A stretch of DNA of 21,956 nt, from positions 1 through 21,956 of the forward strand of contig JAKMEU010000033.1 in NCBI GenBank assembly GCA_022425845.1, in the 5' to 3' direction. Positions within the stretch are counted from its first letter, which is position 1. Each line of letters opens with the position of its first letter. Positions 1-7,534 of this stretch are shown here, piece by piece. The position numbers were made by a program, and so were the translations under genes. Origin of the DNA: Luminiphilus sp. (GTDB lineage: Bacteria; Pseudomonadota; Gammaproteobacteria; Pseudomonadales; Halieaceae). A model generated the notes under the pieces. The model was given only the letters and a program-made list of their open reading frames with translations. It was not told where the DNA came from and did not search any database.

Positions 1-618
1 ATTGGCGAGGGACGACTTTCCCACGCCGGACTGGCCAACCAGGGCGAGGGTTTGATGTCCAATGGTAGACCTGAGGGCCTCTGCATGGGGGTCGCTGTCC
101 TGATCTGTAATGACCACGCTATGCCCCAGGGCGCGATAGGCATTTGCCATGTCCATCACCGTCGGTGTCTCCCTCAGGAGATCCCCCTTATTGACCACCA
201 GCGTGGTTTCCATGCCCGCATGATTCGCAGCCACAAGGTAGCGATCAATGAGGTTTGCCTGCGCTTCAGGCTGCGGCGCGACAACCACCAAAAGGCGATC
301 AATGTTCGCTGCTATCGGCCTGAGTTTTCCCTGGCTATTGGGTCTGCTGATGACGGTTTGTCGAGGTAGTAGTGCCTCGATTACCCCGCCCTCGCCCTGG
401 GGCTGCCAGATCACCTGATCTCCAGCGACGGGATCCTTGACGTGACGTCGCAGGGTGGTTGAAATTTGTTCTCCATCCTGCGTCTCGATAAGAACCTGCT
501 TGCCAAACCGGGTGATTACCAGCCCGTGCTCACCCCCCGGGGTGGTCTGCTCCCGGTGGCGCTCCTGGGCCACCTCAATACGGCGGCGCTGTTGGTCTGT
601 TAGTCGCTGTTTTGCCAT
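1..618 (-). CDS. rsgA: Small ribosomal subunit biogenesis GTPase RsgA (N-terminal part, cut by window edge)
   Basis: RsgA is a GTPase that acts in late 30S subunit maturation. Translating the minus strand from the ATG at 618 gives 206 residues that stay open to base 1, so the 3' end lies outside the window. A basic N-terminus (AKQRLTDQQRRRIE) is followed by an OB-fold-like region (about 35-105) and then a GTPase domain in circularly permuted order. The G4 motif NKGD (143-146) comes before the P-loop GQSGVGKSS (195-203), which is diagnostic of RsgA/YjeQ. The zinc-binding C-terminal domain is not visible. AAGGAGG at 634-640 is the likely ribosome-binding site; its 15-nt spacing is long, but no other in-frame start lies nearer. 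The gene diverges from orn, the usual arrangement in gammaproteobacteria. Confidence 0.95.
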   Translation of the reverse strand, partial: MAKQRLTDQQRRRIEVAQERHREQTTPGGEHGLVITRFGKQVLIETQDGEQISTTLRRHVKDPVAGDQVIWQPQGEGGVIEALLPRQTVISRPNSQGKLRPIAANIDRLLVVVAPQPEAQANLIDRYLVAANHAGMETTLVVNKGDLLRETPTVMDMANAYRALGHSVVITDQDSDPHAEALRSTIGHQTLALVGQSGVGKSSLAN

Positions 619-712
619 TGGTGCAGTGTACTGCCTCCTTGCTGCGGGTGTTGTTACGCTTGGCGCAGTGCAGGTTTCTATCTCTGTTAACATCCTTTGA
701 TGGGAGGATGCC

Positions 713-1261
713 ATGACTGATGCACAGAATCTGATTTGGGTTGATATGGAAATGACGGGACTTGTCCCGGAAGAGCATCGCGTCATTGAGATCGCCACTA
801 TTGTCACCGACAACGAACTTAACGAGTTGGCGCAGGGACCGGTTATTGCCATCCACCAGCCCGATAACCATCTGGAAGTGATGGATGAGTGGAATACGAC
901 ACATCACACGGCCTCTGGGCTGGTCGAACGGGTGCGTGCCAGTGGTTACAGTGAGGCCCTCGCCGCCCGGGAGACCCTGGAGTTTCTCCGGGAGTGGGTG
1001 GCCCCGGGCCAGTCACCCATGTGTGGTAACTCGATCTGCCAGGATCGCCGCTTTATGGCACGACACCTGCCCGAATTGGAGGCCTTCTTTCACTACAGGA
1101 ATCTCGACGTCAGCACATTGAAGATTCTTGCGAGTCGCTGGCGGCCTGATCTGGCGGGCTTACAGAAAAAAAATGTACACCTGGCGCTGGACGACATTCG
1201 CGAGTCGATTGAGGAACTGCGTTATTACCGAGAACATTTCCTGCGGACCGCAAATGCCTGA
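713..1261 (+). CDS. orn: Oligoribonuclease Orn
   Basis: Orn is a 3'-5' exoribonuclease that degrades RNA dinucleotides and short oligoribonucleotides, including pGpG from c-di-GMP breakdown. The 182-residue protein is full length for the family and carries the DEDDh catalytic set: D11 and E13 in WVDMEMTG, D111 in SICQDRRF, and H156 and D161 in NVHLALDDIRES. GGGAGG just ahead of the ATG supports the start. An extended -10-like TGT-TAACAT lies at 685-693, but no convincing -35 is seen. The 94-nt gap to the divergent rsgA must hold both promoters. The stop is 1 nt from the stop of the convergent queG, leaving no room for a terminator between them. Confidence 0.97.
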   Translation: MTDAQNLIWVDMEMTGLVPEEHRVIEIATIVTDNELNELAQGPVIAIHQPDNHLEVMDEWNTTHHTASGLVERVRASGYSEALAARETLEFLREWVAPGQSPMCGNSICQDRRFMARHLPELEAFFHYRNLDVSTLKILASRWRPDLAGLQKKNVHLALDDIRESIEELRYYREHFLRTANA

Positions 1262-1262
1262 A

Positions 1263-2345
1263 TTACGCGGGCTGGGCATGCTGGGCCAGTGCCCAGGCTA
1301 CATGCTCCCTCACCAGCGCTGACGGGTCGTTGCTGCGTAGGCGCAGGGCCTCGATCACCTCCGGTGTGGTCGTGGCGTTACCCAGAGCAATCGCTATATT
1401 CCTTAACCAGCGCTCATAACCGATGCGGCGAATCGCTGAGCCTTGTGTCCGCGTATCGAACTCTTCTGCTGTCCAGCCAAACACCTGGCTGAGCGCGGCA
1501 TCATCCAATCCATGGCGGGGCGCGAAGTCGGGCTCGCGGGTGGTTTGGGCAAATTTGTTCCATGGGCAGACCAGTTGGCAGTCATCGCATCCATAGATCC
1601 GGTTGCCCATTAGGGGTCGAAGGGACGCGTCGATGGTGCCGGCGTGCTCTATCGTGAGATAGGAGATGCATTTTCGCGCGTCCAGTACGTAGGGAGCAAC
1701 GAAGGCCTTTGTGGGACATATATCGAGGCAAGCGGAGCAGGTGCCACAGTGCTTGTCTGTTTTAGGGGGATCGGGTTCAAAGGGAATGTCGGTATAGATT
1801 TCACCGAGGAAAAACCAAGAGCCGGCACGCTCATTGATCAGCATGGTGTTTTTGGCGATCCAGCCCAATCCGGCTCTCTCCGCGATCGCCCGTTCGAGGA
1901 CCGGTGCACTGTCAACAAAGGCACGGTATTGACCCGAACCCAGATCGGTTTCAATCTTTTTGGCGAGGTGAGCAAGACGTTGGCGCATGAGTTTGTGGTA
2001 GTCCCTGCCCAGCGCATAGCGCGACACATAAGCCCGTGTATCCCGGGCCAAAACCGACTCGGCGTCCGCGCAGTCAGGTAGATAATCCATTCGCACTGTC
2101 AGCACCGTGCAGGTGCCGGGCACTAATTCTGCGGGGCGGCTCCGTTTACTGCCATGGCGGGACATATAATCCATCGATCCCGCGAAACCATTATCCAGCC
2201 ACTTGTTCAGGTAAGCCTCATGCTGCCCCAGATCCACGCCCGTAATTCCCAGTTGCTGAAACCCCAGCGCCTGCGCCCAGTCTTCCAGCAACGGCCTGAG
2301 TTCAGATGCAGTGCGCGGGGATGTGTTGTTGCCGGAGGTAGCCAT
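1263..2345 (-). CDS. queG: Epoxyqueuosine reductase QueG
   Basis: QueG carries out the last step of queuosine synthesis, reducing epoxyqueuosine to queuosine in the wobble position of GUN-anticodon tRNAs, using cobalamin and two 4Fe-4S clusters. The 360 residues show the conserved acid motif VDSAPVLER (D145). Cluster cysteines are C200, C203, C206 and C210 (CGTCSACLDIC), then C226 and the second group C253, C256 and C260 (CDDCQLVC). A short HEAT-like helical C-terminus (about 325-356) is typical of the longer QueG form. The start ATG has no clear Shine-Dalgarno sequence. The gene diverges from tsaE with 59 nt between the two starts, and ends 1 nt from orn. Confidence 0.96.
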   Translation of the reverse strand: MATSGNNTSPRTASELRPLLEDWAQALGFQQLGITGVDLGQHEAYLNKWLDNGFAGSMDYMSRHGSKRSRPAELVPGTCTVLTVRMDYLPDCADAESVLARDTRAYVSRYALGRDYHKLMRQRLAHLAKKIETDLGSGQYRAFVDSAPVLERAIAERAGLGWIAKNTMLINERAGSWFFLGEIYTDIPFEPDPPKTDKHCGTCSACLDICPTKAFVAPYVLDARKCISYLTIEHAGTIDASLRPLMGNRIYGCDDCQLVCPWNKFAQTTREPDFAPRHGLDDAALSQVFGWTAEEFDTRTQGSAIRRIGYERWLRNIAIALGNATTTPEVIEALRLRSNDPSALVREHVAWALAQHAQPA

Positions 2346-2404
2346 GGGCGTATTCTGACAGACCCAAGATTCCCCGTCCCCTCGTGGCTTGGGTACACTG
2401 GGGC

Positions 2405-2893
2405 ATGACTGATAAAGGTTTCCCCGCGATCGACCTGCCTGACGAGGCGGCCACCCTGGACTTTGGCCGGCGCCTGGCGGTGCTGGCCCGGCCGCCGCTG
2501 TGCATTCACCTGGTGGGGGATCTCGGAGCGGGAAAGACCACCCTGAGCCGGGGGTTGCTTCGCGGGCTGGGGCACGAGGGCAGCGTTAAAAGCCCGACCT
2601 ATACCCTGGTAGAGCCCTACAGCATTGGCAGCTTGCAGGTTTTCCACTTCGATCTGTATCGATTGGCGGACCCTGGGGAATTGGCTTACATCGGCATTGA
2701 GGATTATTTTGCGGCCAGCGCTTTGATATTGGTGGAGTGGCCGGATCGGGGGGGCGCGCAGCTGCCGAATCCCGATTTGTCCTGTTATCTTGCAGTCTGC
2801 GACGAGGGCCGAAGGCTTCGCCTTGAACCGGGCTCAGACAAGGGGGTGGCGCTGTGCCGGCAATTCCCACGTGAGGGTTTTTCGGCAGCATAA
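2405..2893 (+). CDS. tsaE: tRNA threonylcarbamoyladenosine biosynthesis ATPase TsaE
   Basis: TsaE (YjeE) is the P-loop ATPase that works with TsaB and TsaD to place t6A at position 37 of ANN-decoding tRNAs. From the ATG at 2405 the protein is 162 residues, close to the usual family length. Visible motifs are Walker A GDLGAGKTT (38-46), SPTYTLVEPY (63-72), HFDLYRL (81-87) and EWPDR (111-115). An in-frame GTG at 2384 would add seven residues, but the ATG fits the family better. The gene opens the long plus-strand run and lies 63 nt before amiB. The gap contains a small GC hairpin at 2906-2920 without a T-run. Confidence 0.95.
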   Translation: MTDKGFPAIDLPDEAATLDFGRRLAVLARPPLCIHLVGDLGAGKTTLSRGLLRGLGHEGSVKSPTYTLVEPYSIGSLQVFHFDLYRLADPGELAYIGIEDYFAASALILVEWPDRGGAQLPNPDLSCYLAVCDEGRRLRLEPGSDKGVALCRQFPREGFSAA

Positions 2894-2956
2894 GACTGAA
2901 TCTCGCGGGCTTGCGGCCCGTGATTGGGAACATCACCATAGCGGAACCAGCGATGA

Positions 2957-4315
2957 GTGGGCTTTAAATTGGCGTCGGGTCGGGGAAATTTAAGATGCAG
3001 CGCGGTGCACGCCGGACGCCTGCTGTGGATGGCGTTGATAATCGCGCTCCCCCTGCAGGCGGCAGAGGTGCTCGATGTACGCCTGTGGCGTGCGCCAGAC
3101 CACACGCGAGTGGTATTCGATTTGTCGGAGCCGGTTTCTCATTCGCTGCTTGAACTGGATAATCCACGACGGCTCGTTGTAGACATGCCTGATGTTCGTT
3201 TATTGGAAGCCCTGACCGACCTGCCAGTAGAAAATACACCCATCGACCGCGTCCGCTCGGGTGTCCGGGAGGGCGACGACCTGCGGATTGTTTTTGATCT
3301 GGCGGCGCAAATTCGCCCTAAAAGCTTTCCCCTCGCACCCAATGAACGCACCGGGCATCGCCTGGTGCTCGACCTGTTCGACGTGGCTTCGGATAGTGGG
3401 GAAGTCCAGGATGTCAAAAGTGTAGAGCAGTTGTCTGATCGCAGGGACATCGTGGTGGCCATTGATGCGGGTCACGGCGGGGAGGATCCCGGCGCGTTGG
3501 GGCCTAAGAAGCTCCAGGAGAAAAAAGTGGTCCTCGCTATTGCGCGCAAATTGGAAGCCCGATTGCGCCGGACACCGGGCCTGACACCGGTCATGATCCG
3601 CGACGGGGATTACTATGTGAGTCTTCGTGGCCGACGCGATCTTGCGCGAAAGCATCAGGCTGATTTGTTTGTTTCGATCCACGCGGATGCTTTTCGCCAG
3701 GCGTCGGCGAATGGCGCTGCGGTGTATGCGCTCTCGACAAAAGGAGCGACCTCAACGGCAGCAAAGTACCTGGCTGATCGGGAAAATGCCGCTGATCTGG
3801 TGGGGGGTGTTCGGTTATCAGACAAAGATGATGTTTTGGCGGGCGTGCTGGCCGACTTGTCCATGACCGCCACCCTCGACACCAGCCTGAGCCTGGGCGC
3901 TCGCGTGCTGGGGGAGATCGACGGTATTGCCAAGTTACACAAGCGCAAGGTCGAGCAGGCGGGTTTTGCGGTCCTGAAAAGCCCCGATATCCCGTCGATT
4001 CTGGTGGAGACCGGTTTTATTTCTAATCCGAGTGAGGCAGATCGGCTGAACACGTCGTCTTATCAGGACAAAATGGCCCGTGCCATTCACGACGGTATTG
4101 AGGTTTGGTTCAAATCCCATCCACCTGCTGGAACATTGCTGGCTTGGCAGCGCGCCCAGCAAGGGGGCAGCCAACAGTATGTCATTGCTCAGGGGGACAC
4201 CCTGTCAGAGATCGCCGCCCGGTATCGAGTGAGCGTCAAGGCGCTACAGCAAACCAATGGAATCAGTGGTTCGACCATACGTCCTGGTCAAGTACTGACG
4301 ATCCCGGACGCCTGA
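2957..4315 (+). CDS. amiB: N-acetylmuramoyl-L-alanine amidase AmiB (AMIN + Amidase_3 + LysM)
   Basis: This is a periplasmic zinc amidase that cuts the bond between N-acetylmuramic acid and the stem peptide and helps split septal peptidoglycan. Counting from the GTG at 2957 (452 residues), a signal peptide (hydrophobic core about 23-33, likely cleavage near LQA/AE) is followed by an AMIN domain (about 37-142), the Amidase_3 domain (about 165-386) and a LysM peptidoglycan-binding repeat (about 407-450). Zinc ligands are H173 (DAGHGGEDPGA), E188 and H242 (SIHADAF); the catalytic acid is E351 (LVETGFISN). The start is uncertain: GTG 2957, GTG 3005 and ATG 3029 are all in frame, and 3005 also gives a good signal peptide. 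The stop overlaps the mutL start by 1 nt. Confidence 0.94.
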   Translation: MGFKLASGRGNLRCSAVHAGRLLWMALIIALPLQAAEVLDVRLWRAPDHTRVVFDLSEPVSHSLLELDNPRRLVVDMPDVRLLEALTDLPVENTPIDRVRSGVREGDDLRIVFDLAAQIRPKSFPLAPNERTGHRLVLDLFDVASDSGEVQDVKSVEQLSDRRDIVVAIDAGHGGEDPGALGPKKLQEKKVVLAIARKLEARLRRTPGLTPVMIRDGDYYVSLRGRRDLARKHQADLFVSIHADAFRQASANGAAVYALSTKGATSTAAKYLADRENAADLVGGVRLSDKDDVLAGVLADLSMTATLDTSLSLGARVLGEIDGIAKLHKRKVEQAGFAVLKSPDIPSILVETGFISNPSEADRLNTSSYQDKMARAIHDGIEVWFKSHPPAGTLLAWQRAQQGGSQQYVIAQGDTLSEIAARYRVSVKALQQTNGISGSTIRPGQVLTIPDA

Positions 4316-6150
4316 TGTCGGGTGTTCGTATTCAGCGCCTCGCAACGCGGCTGGCGAACCAGATAGCGGCAGGTGAGGTGGTCGAGCGCCCAGCATCGGT
4401 CATCAAGGAAGCGCTTGAAAACAGCCTGGACGCCGGTGCCAGTCGGATCGATGTCGATCTTGAAGGTGGTGGCATACAACTCATGCGGATTCGCGATGAT
4501 GGCGGCGGTATTGCCACGGAGGACCTGGCCCTGGCGCTGGCGCGGCACGCGACGTCCAAAATCAGCTCGATTGATGATCTTGAAGCCGTGGCGACGCTGG
4601 GTTTTCGCGGCGAGGCGTTGGCATCGATTGCGTCGGTATCACGGCTGTCACTGACCAGTAATTCAGCGGACTCGGTGAGCGCTGGAATGACTGCAACCAC
4701 GGAAGGGCGTGATATGGCGGTGACAGTCAGCCCTGCGCCCCATCCCCGGGGCACCACGCTGGAGATCCGGGACCTCTTTTACAACACTCCCGCACGAAGA
4801 AAGTTTCTGAGGACAGAAAAAACAGAGCTGGGCCATATCGAAGAGGTCTTCAAACGGCAGGCCCTCGCGCGCAGTGATGTGGCATTTACTCTCCGACACA
4901 ACGGCAAAACCCTGCACAGCCTGATGCCGGCCACCGATCCAATCGCTAGGGAGCGGCGGGTAGCGATGATCTGTGGATCGGCTTTTATGGAGCAGTCGGT
5001 GGCGCTTTCCCGGGACGGTGGGCACGTCAGCCTGCAGGGTTGGGTTGGGTTGCCCACTTTTTCCCGGAGCCAGGCCGATCTCCAGTATTTCTTCGTCAAC
5101 GGCCGGGTCATTCGGGACAAATTGGTGACGCATGCCATTAAGCAGGCCTATCGGGACGTGCTTTTTCACGGTCGCCATCCCGCCTACGTGCTTTTTCTGG
5201 AGGTTGATCCGGCCGTCGTGGACGTCAACGTTCACCCGACCAAACACGAGGTTCGTTTCCGGGAAGGCCGTGAAGTTCACAGCTTTATTTTCAGCACGTT
5301 GCACCGCAGTTTGGCAGAGCTTCGCCCCGGCAATAGCGGCACAGGGGGTGAGGCCGTCAGTGAAGACAGCGGGGGAGCAGGGTCATGGTCTACCCCGCCG
5401 CAGCAACCCGGCATGGGACTGGGCCTGCCGACTACCGATATTGACCGAGGGGGCTTTTCGGGCAATCAAGCCAATGTAGCGTCCCTCACTCGCTTATACG
5501 GGACACCACCGCAAAGGCCGGGTGACGCCGCGGCGGGTGACACGCAGGGTCCCCAGGATGCAGAGGTGCCGCCATTGGGTTTCGCCCTCGCACAATTGCA
5601 CGGGATCTACATTCTGGCGCAGAACGCCCAGGGTCTTGTCCTGGTGGACATGCACGCCGCACATGAGCGGATTACCTACGAACGCTTGAAACGCATGCGG
5701 GACGAGGATGGCATTAAGACACAGCCCTTACTGGTGCCCCAGACGGTGGCCCTGTCGGCCAGAGAGGTGGCCACTGCTGTGGAAATGGCTGATGCGCTGC
5801 AGGCACTCGGGCTGGTGCTCGATGCAACCGGCGATGAGCAACTGCTTATTCGGGAGGTGCCCATTGCCCTGATGGGTGATGGGTTGGAGGCTTTGGTCCG
5901 AGATGTGCTCTCGGACATGCTGAACTTTGGCACATCGGATCGGGTGGCGGCCCATGAGGACGAAATCCTCTCCACGATGGCCTGCCATGGTTCGGTTCGC
6001 GCCAATCGGCGACTGACGTTGCCCGAGATGAATGCACTGTTGCGCGATATGGAACTGACTGAGCGGTCGGGACAGTGCAACCATGGACGACCCACCTGGG
6101 TTCAACTGGGGATGACCGATCTCGACAAGCTATTCCTGAGGGGACGTTGA
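4315..6150 (+). CDS. mutL: DNA mismatch repair protein MutL, with endonuclease-type C-terminal motifs
   Basis: MutL links mismatch recognition by MutS to strand removal. The reading frame extends upstream, but the ATG at 4315 (TGATG junction with amiB) gives the standard N-terminus and 611 residues. The GHKL ATPase part shows E32 and N36 (KEALENSLDAG), DDGGGI (61-66), HATSKI (78-83), GFRGEALASI (96-105) and FYNTPARRKFL (155-165). A Gly/Pro/Gln-rich linker covers about 337-420. The C-terminal dimer domain carries DMHAAHERITYE (445-456), ACHGSVRAN (556-564) and CNHGRP (588-593). These resemble the metal-binding endonuclease motifs of MutL from bacteria that lack MutH, such as Pseudomonas. QPLLVP (470-475) could be a sliding-clamp contact. 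Confidence 0.96.
   Translation: MSGVRIQRLATRLANQIAAGEVVERPASVIKEALENSLDAGASRIDVDLEGGGIQLMRIRDDGGGIATEDLALALARHATSKISSIDDLEAVATLGFRGEALASIASVSRLSLTSNSADSVSAGMTATTEGRDMAVTVSPAPHPRGTTLEIRDLFYNTPARRKFLRTEKTELGHIEEVFKRQALARSDVAFTLRHNGKTLHSLMPATDPIARERRVAMICGSAFMEQSVALSRDGGHVSLQGWVGLPTFSRSQADLQYFFVNGRVIRDKLVTHAIKQAYRDVLFHGRHPAYVLFLEVDPAVVDVNVHPTKHEVRFREGREVHSFIFSTLHRSLAELRPGNSGTGGEAVSEDSGGAGSWSTPPQQPGMGLGLPTTDIDRGGFSGNQANVASLTRLYGTPPQRPGDAAAGDTQGPQDAEVPPLGFALAQLHGIYILAQNAQGLVLVDMHAAHERITYERLKRMRDEDGIKTQPLLVPQTVALSAREVATAVEMADALQALGLVLDATGDEQLLIREVPIALMGDGLEALVRDVLSDMLNFGTSDRVAAHEDEILSTMACHGSVRANRRLTLPEMNALLRDMELTERSGQCNHGRPTWVQLGMTDLDKLFLRGR
6138..6143 (+). promoter_or_regulatory. Ribosome-binding site that points to a TTG start for miaA
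   Basis: GAGGGG at the very end of mutL is the only good Shine-Dalgarno match near the miaA start. Its spacing is 9 nt to the in-frame TTG at 6153 and only 3 nt to the TTG at 6147. The in-frame ATG at 6180 falls directly on the P-loop and is too late. Confidence 0.5.
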
Positions 6151-6152
6151 GA

Positions 6153-7163
6153 TTGGGTGGGCCGCCGCTGTTCTGCGTCATGGGCCCTACTGCAGCGGGA
6201 AAAACAGAATTCGCAATCGCGTTGGCTGAGAAAATGGGCGGCGAGCTCATTTCAGTCGATTCAGCCCTTGTATACCGAGGCCTTAACATCGGCGCGGCGC
6301 GCCCGGATTATCCTCACCACCTGGTTGCTATCCGCGAGCCCGACAACCCGTACAGTGCGGCACAATTTGCCCTCGATGCGCGTGCCAGCATCGCGGACAT
6401 CAGGCAGCGGGGCAGGGTGCCGATTTTGGTCGGTGGCACGCAGCTTTATTTTCGCGCCTTGCTGGATGGCCTCGCAGACATCCCTGCCAGCGACCCCGAT
6501 ACTCGCCGACAAATCGAAGCAGAGGCCAGTCGGGATGGCTGGCCGGCGCTCCACCGGCAGTTGGAGTCCGTCGACCCTGTGCTTGCCCATCGGCTACACC
6601 CAAACCACAGCCAGCGTATTGGGCGCGGTCTCGAAGTCTGGCGTATGACGGGTAAACCCCTCAGCCAGTGGCAGGAGGAGGGAGGCCGTAGCGGTCTCGG
6701 GGAGTCGCCGCTGACGCTGGTGATTTGTCCAAAAGACCGCGCCGTACTCCATGATCGAATTGCCCGGCGCTTCAAACTGATGCTGGACCAGGGTTTCGTC
6801 GAGGAAGTTGAGACACTTCGACGGCGGGGCGACCTGACGCCCGACCTGCCCGCAGTGAGGGCTGTGGGTTACCGACAAATTTGGTCTTACCTTGAGGGCG
6901 AAATTTCATTTTCCGAGGCCTGTGAGGCGGCTGTTGCGGCGACTCGCCAACTAGCCAAACGCCAGCTGACCTGGTTGCGCAGCTGGCCTGCCGATGGCTG
7001 GTTACTGACGGGGGAATCGGGTGGGCTCATCGCCACCGAGGGTCTGGAGCCACCGGAATGGATGCTTTCGTCGAATCACCCGAGCTGGATAGGGGAGGAA
7101 AGCGGTAAACTGGCCGACGATCTCCTGCTCCATGAGGCCATTTTGGCCCTTTTCGGGAACTAA
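6153..7163 (+). CDS. miaA: tRNA dimethylallyltransferase MiaA
   Basis: MiaA adds a dimethylallyl group to A37 of tRNAs that read UNN codons, the first step towards ms2i6A. Motifs (numbered from TTG 6153, 336 residues) are the P-loop GPTAAGKT (11-18), SVDSALVYRGLNIGAARP (34-51, with catalytic D36), VGGTQLYFRALLDGL (93-107) and, near the C-terminus, AVGYRQIW followed by TRQLAKRQLTWLR. The start is inferred: the frame is open back to GTG 6075 inside mutL, but a Shine-Dalgarno sequence and family alignment favour TTG 6153 (or 6147). Translation is probably coupled to mutL. A 103-nt structured gap separates it from hfq. Confidence 0.94.
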   Translation: MGGPPLFCVMGPTAAGKTEFAIALAEKMGGELISVDSALVYRGLNIGAARPDYPHHLVAIREPDNPYSAAQFALDARASIADIRQRGRVPILVGGTQLYFRALLDGLADIPASDPDTRRQIEAEASRDGWPALHRQLESVDPVLAHRLHPNHSQRIGRGLEVWRMTGKPLSQWQEEGGRSGLGESPLTLVICPKDRAVLHDRIARRFKLMLDQGFVEEVETLRRRGDLTPDLPAVRAVGYRQIWSYLEGEISFSEACEAAVAATRQLAKRQLTWLRSWPADGWLLTGESGGLIATEGLEPPEWMLSSNHPSWIGEESGKLADDLLLHEAILALFGN

Positions 7164-7164
7164 C

Positions 7165-7194
7165 TCGCCAACTTGCGAGCCTAAGCGCTATACT
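7165..7194 (+). promoter_or_regulatory. Candidate sigma-70 promoter for hfq
   Basis: TATACT at 7189-7194 matches the -10 consensus at five of six positions. TCGCCA at 7165-7170, 18 nt upstream, is a four-of-six -35. The predicted start of transcription near 7201 would give a leader of about 66 nt beginning at the first hairpin. A 5-bp inverted repeat, CTCGC/GCGAG (7164-7168 and 7175-7179), overlaps the promoter. Prediction from sequence only. Confidence 0.4.
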
Positions 7195-7201
7195 TCCCAG
7201 C

Positions 7202-7222
7202 CGCGCTATTGCGCGCTTTTTT
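7202..7222 (+). terminator. Hairpin with T-run between miaA and hfq (first of two)
   Basis: CGCGC (7202-7206) pairs with GCGCG (7211-7215) across a TATT loop, then C and six T (7217-7222). The form is that of a short intrinsic terminator. It could end the miaA transcript, act as an attenuator, or serve as a structured 5' end with a U-rich Hfq site on the hfq mRNA. Confidence 0.5.
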
Positions 7223-7253
7223 GGTGTCGCCGATTTGTGACACCGCTTTTTTT
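7223..7253 (+). terminator. Second hairpin with T-run, directly before the hfq ribosome-binding site
   Basis: GGTGTCGC (7223-7230) pairs with GTGACACC (7237-7244) over eight positions including one G-T pair, with a CGATTT loop. GC and seven T (7247-7253) follow. The T-run ends 2 nt before the AAGGAG that serves hfq. It has the shape of an intrinsic terminator, yet hfq must be transcribed through it unless the read-through is partial or regulated. Confidence 0.55.
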
Positions 7254-7266
7254 ACAAGGAGTTATC

Positions 7267-7518
7267 ATGTCAAAGGGGCACACGCTACAAGACCCTTACC
7301 TGAATGCGCTACGCAAAGAACGGGTTCCCGTTTCCATCTATCTCGTTAACGGTATCAAGCTTCAAGGCCAGATTGAGTCATTCGACCAGTTTGTCGTGCT
7401 GCTAAAAAATACGGTGTCCCAGATGGTCTACAAGCACGCCATCTCCACCGTCGTGCCGGCACGGAATGTTCGAATTCCGCTGGCAGGCCCCGAGGAGGAA
7501 GACGCCGATAACGGCTAA
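7267..7518 (+). CDS. hfq: RNA chaperone Hfq
   Basis: Hfq is a hexameric Sm-like protein that pairs small RNAs with target mRNAs. The ATG at 7267 is set by AAGGAG at 7256-7261; upstream in-frame sequence belongs to the leader. The 83 residues contain the Sm1 and Sm2 motifs with all main RNA-contact residues: Q8, F42, Y55, K56 and H57 on the proximal side, Y25 and K31 on the distal side, and basic rim residues R16, K17 and R19. The C-terminal tail is short and acidic (GPEEEDADNG), much shorter than in Escherichia coli. hflX follows after 16 nt. The leader contains two hairpin/U-tract units that may be involved in autoregulation. Confidence 0.98.
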   Translation: MSKGHTLQDPYLNALRKERVPVSIYLVNGIKLQGQIESFDQFVVLLKNTVSQMVYKHAISTVVPARNVRIPLAGPEEEDADNG

Positions 7519-7534
7519 ATCCTCAGACGCCCAA

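Noticed and set aside
575..907. Minus-strand frame of 110 codons overlapping rsgA and orn
   Set aside because: It lies opposite orn and in another frame of rsgA, both of which have full catalytic motifs.
2906..2920. CGGGC-TTGCG-GCCCG hairpin after tsaE as a terminator
   Set aside because: The stem is only 5 bp and no T-run follows; amiB seems to be read from the same transcript.
2995..3060. ATG at 2995 as a start for amiB
   Set aside because: It is out of frame with the amidase and would read into an unrelated peptide; no frameshift is needed because GTG 2957 and GTG 3005 are in frame.
4105..4314. Upstream extension of the mutL reading frame inside amiB
   Set aside because: It overlaps the amiB C-terminus and LysM repeat in another frame; the ATG at 4315 gives the conserved MutL N-terminus exactly.
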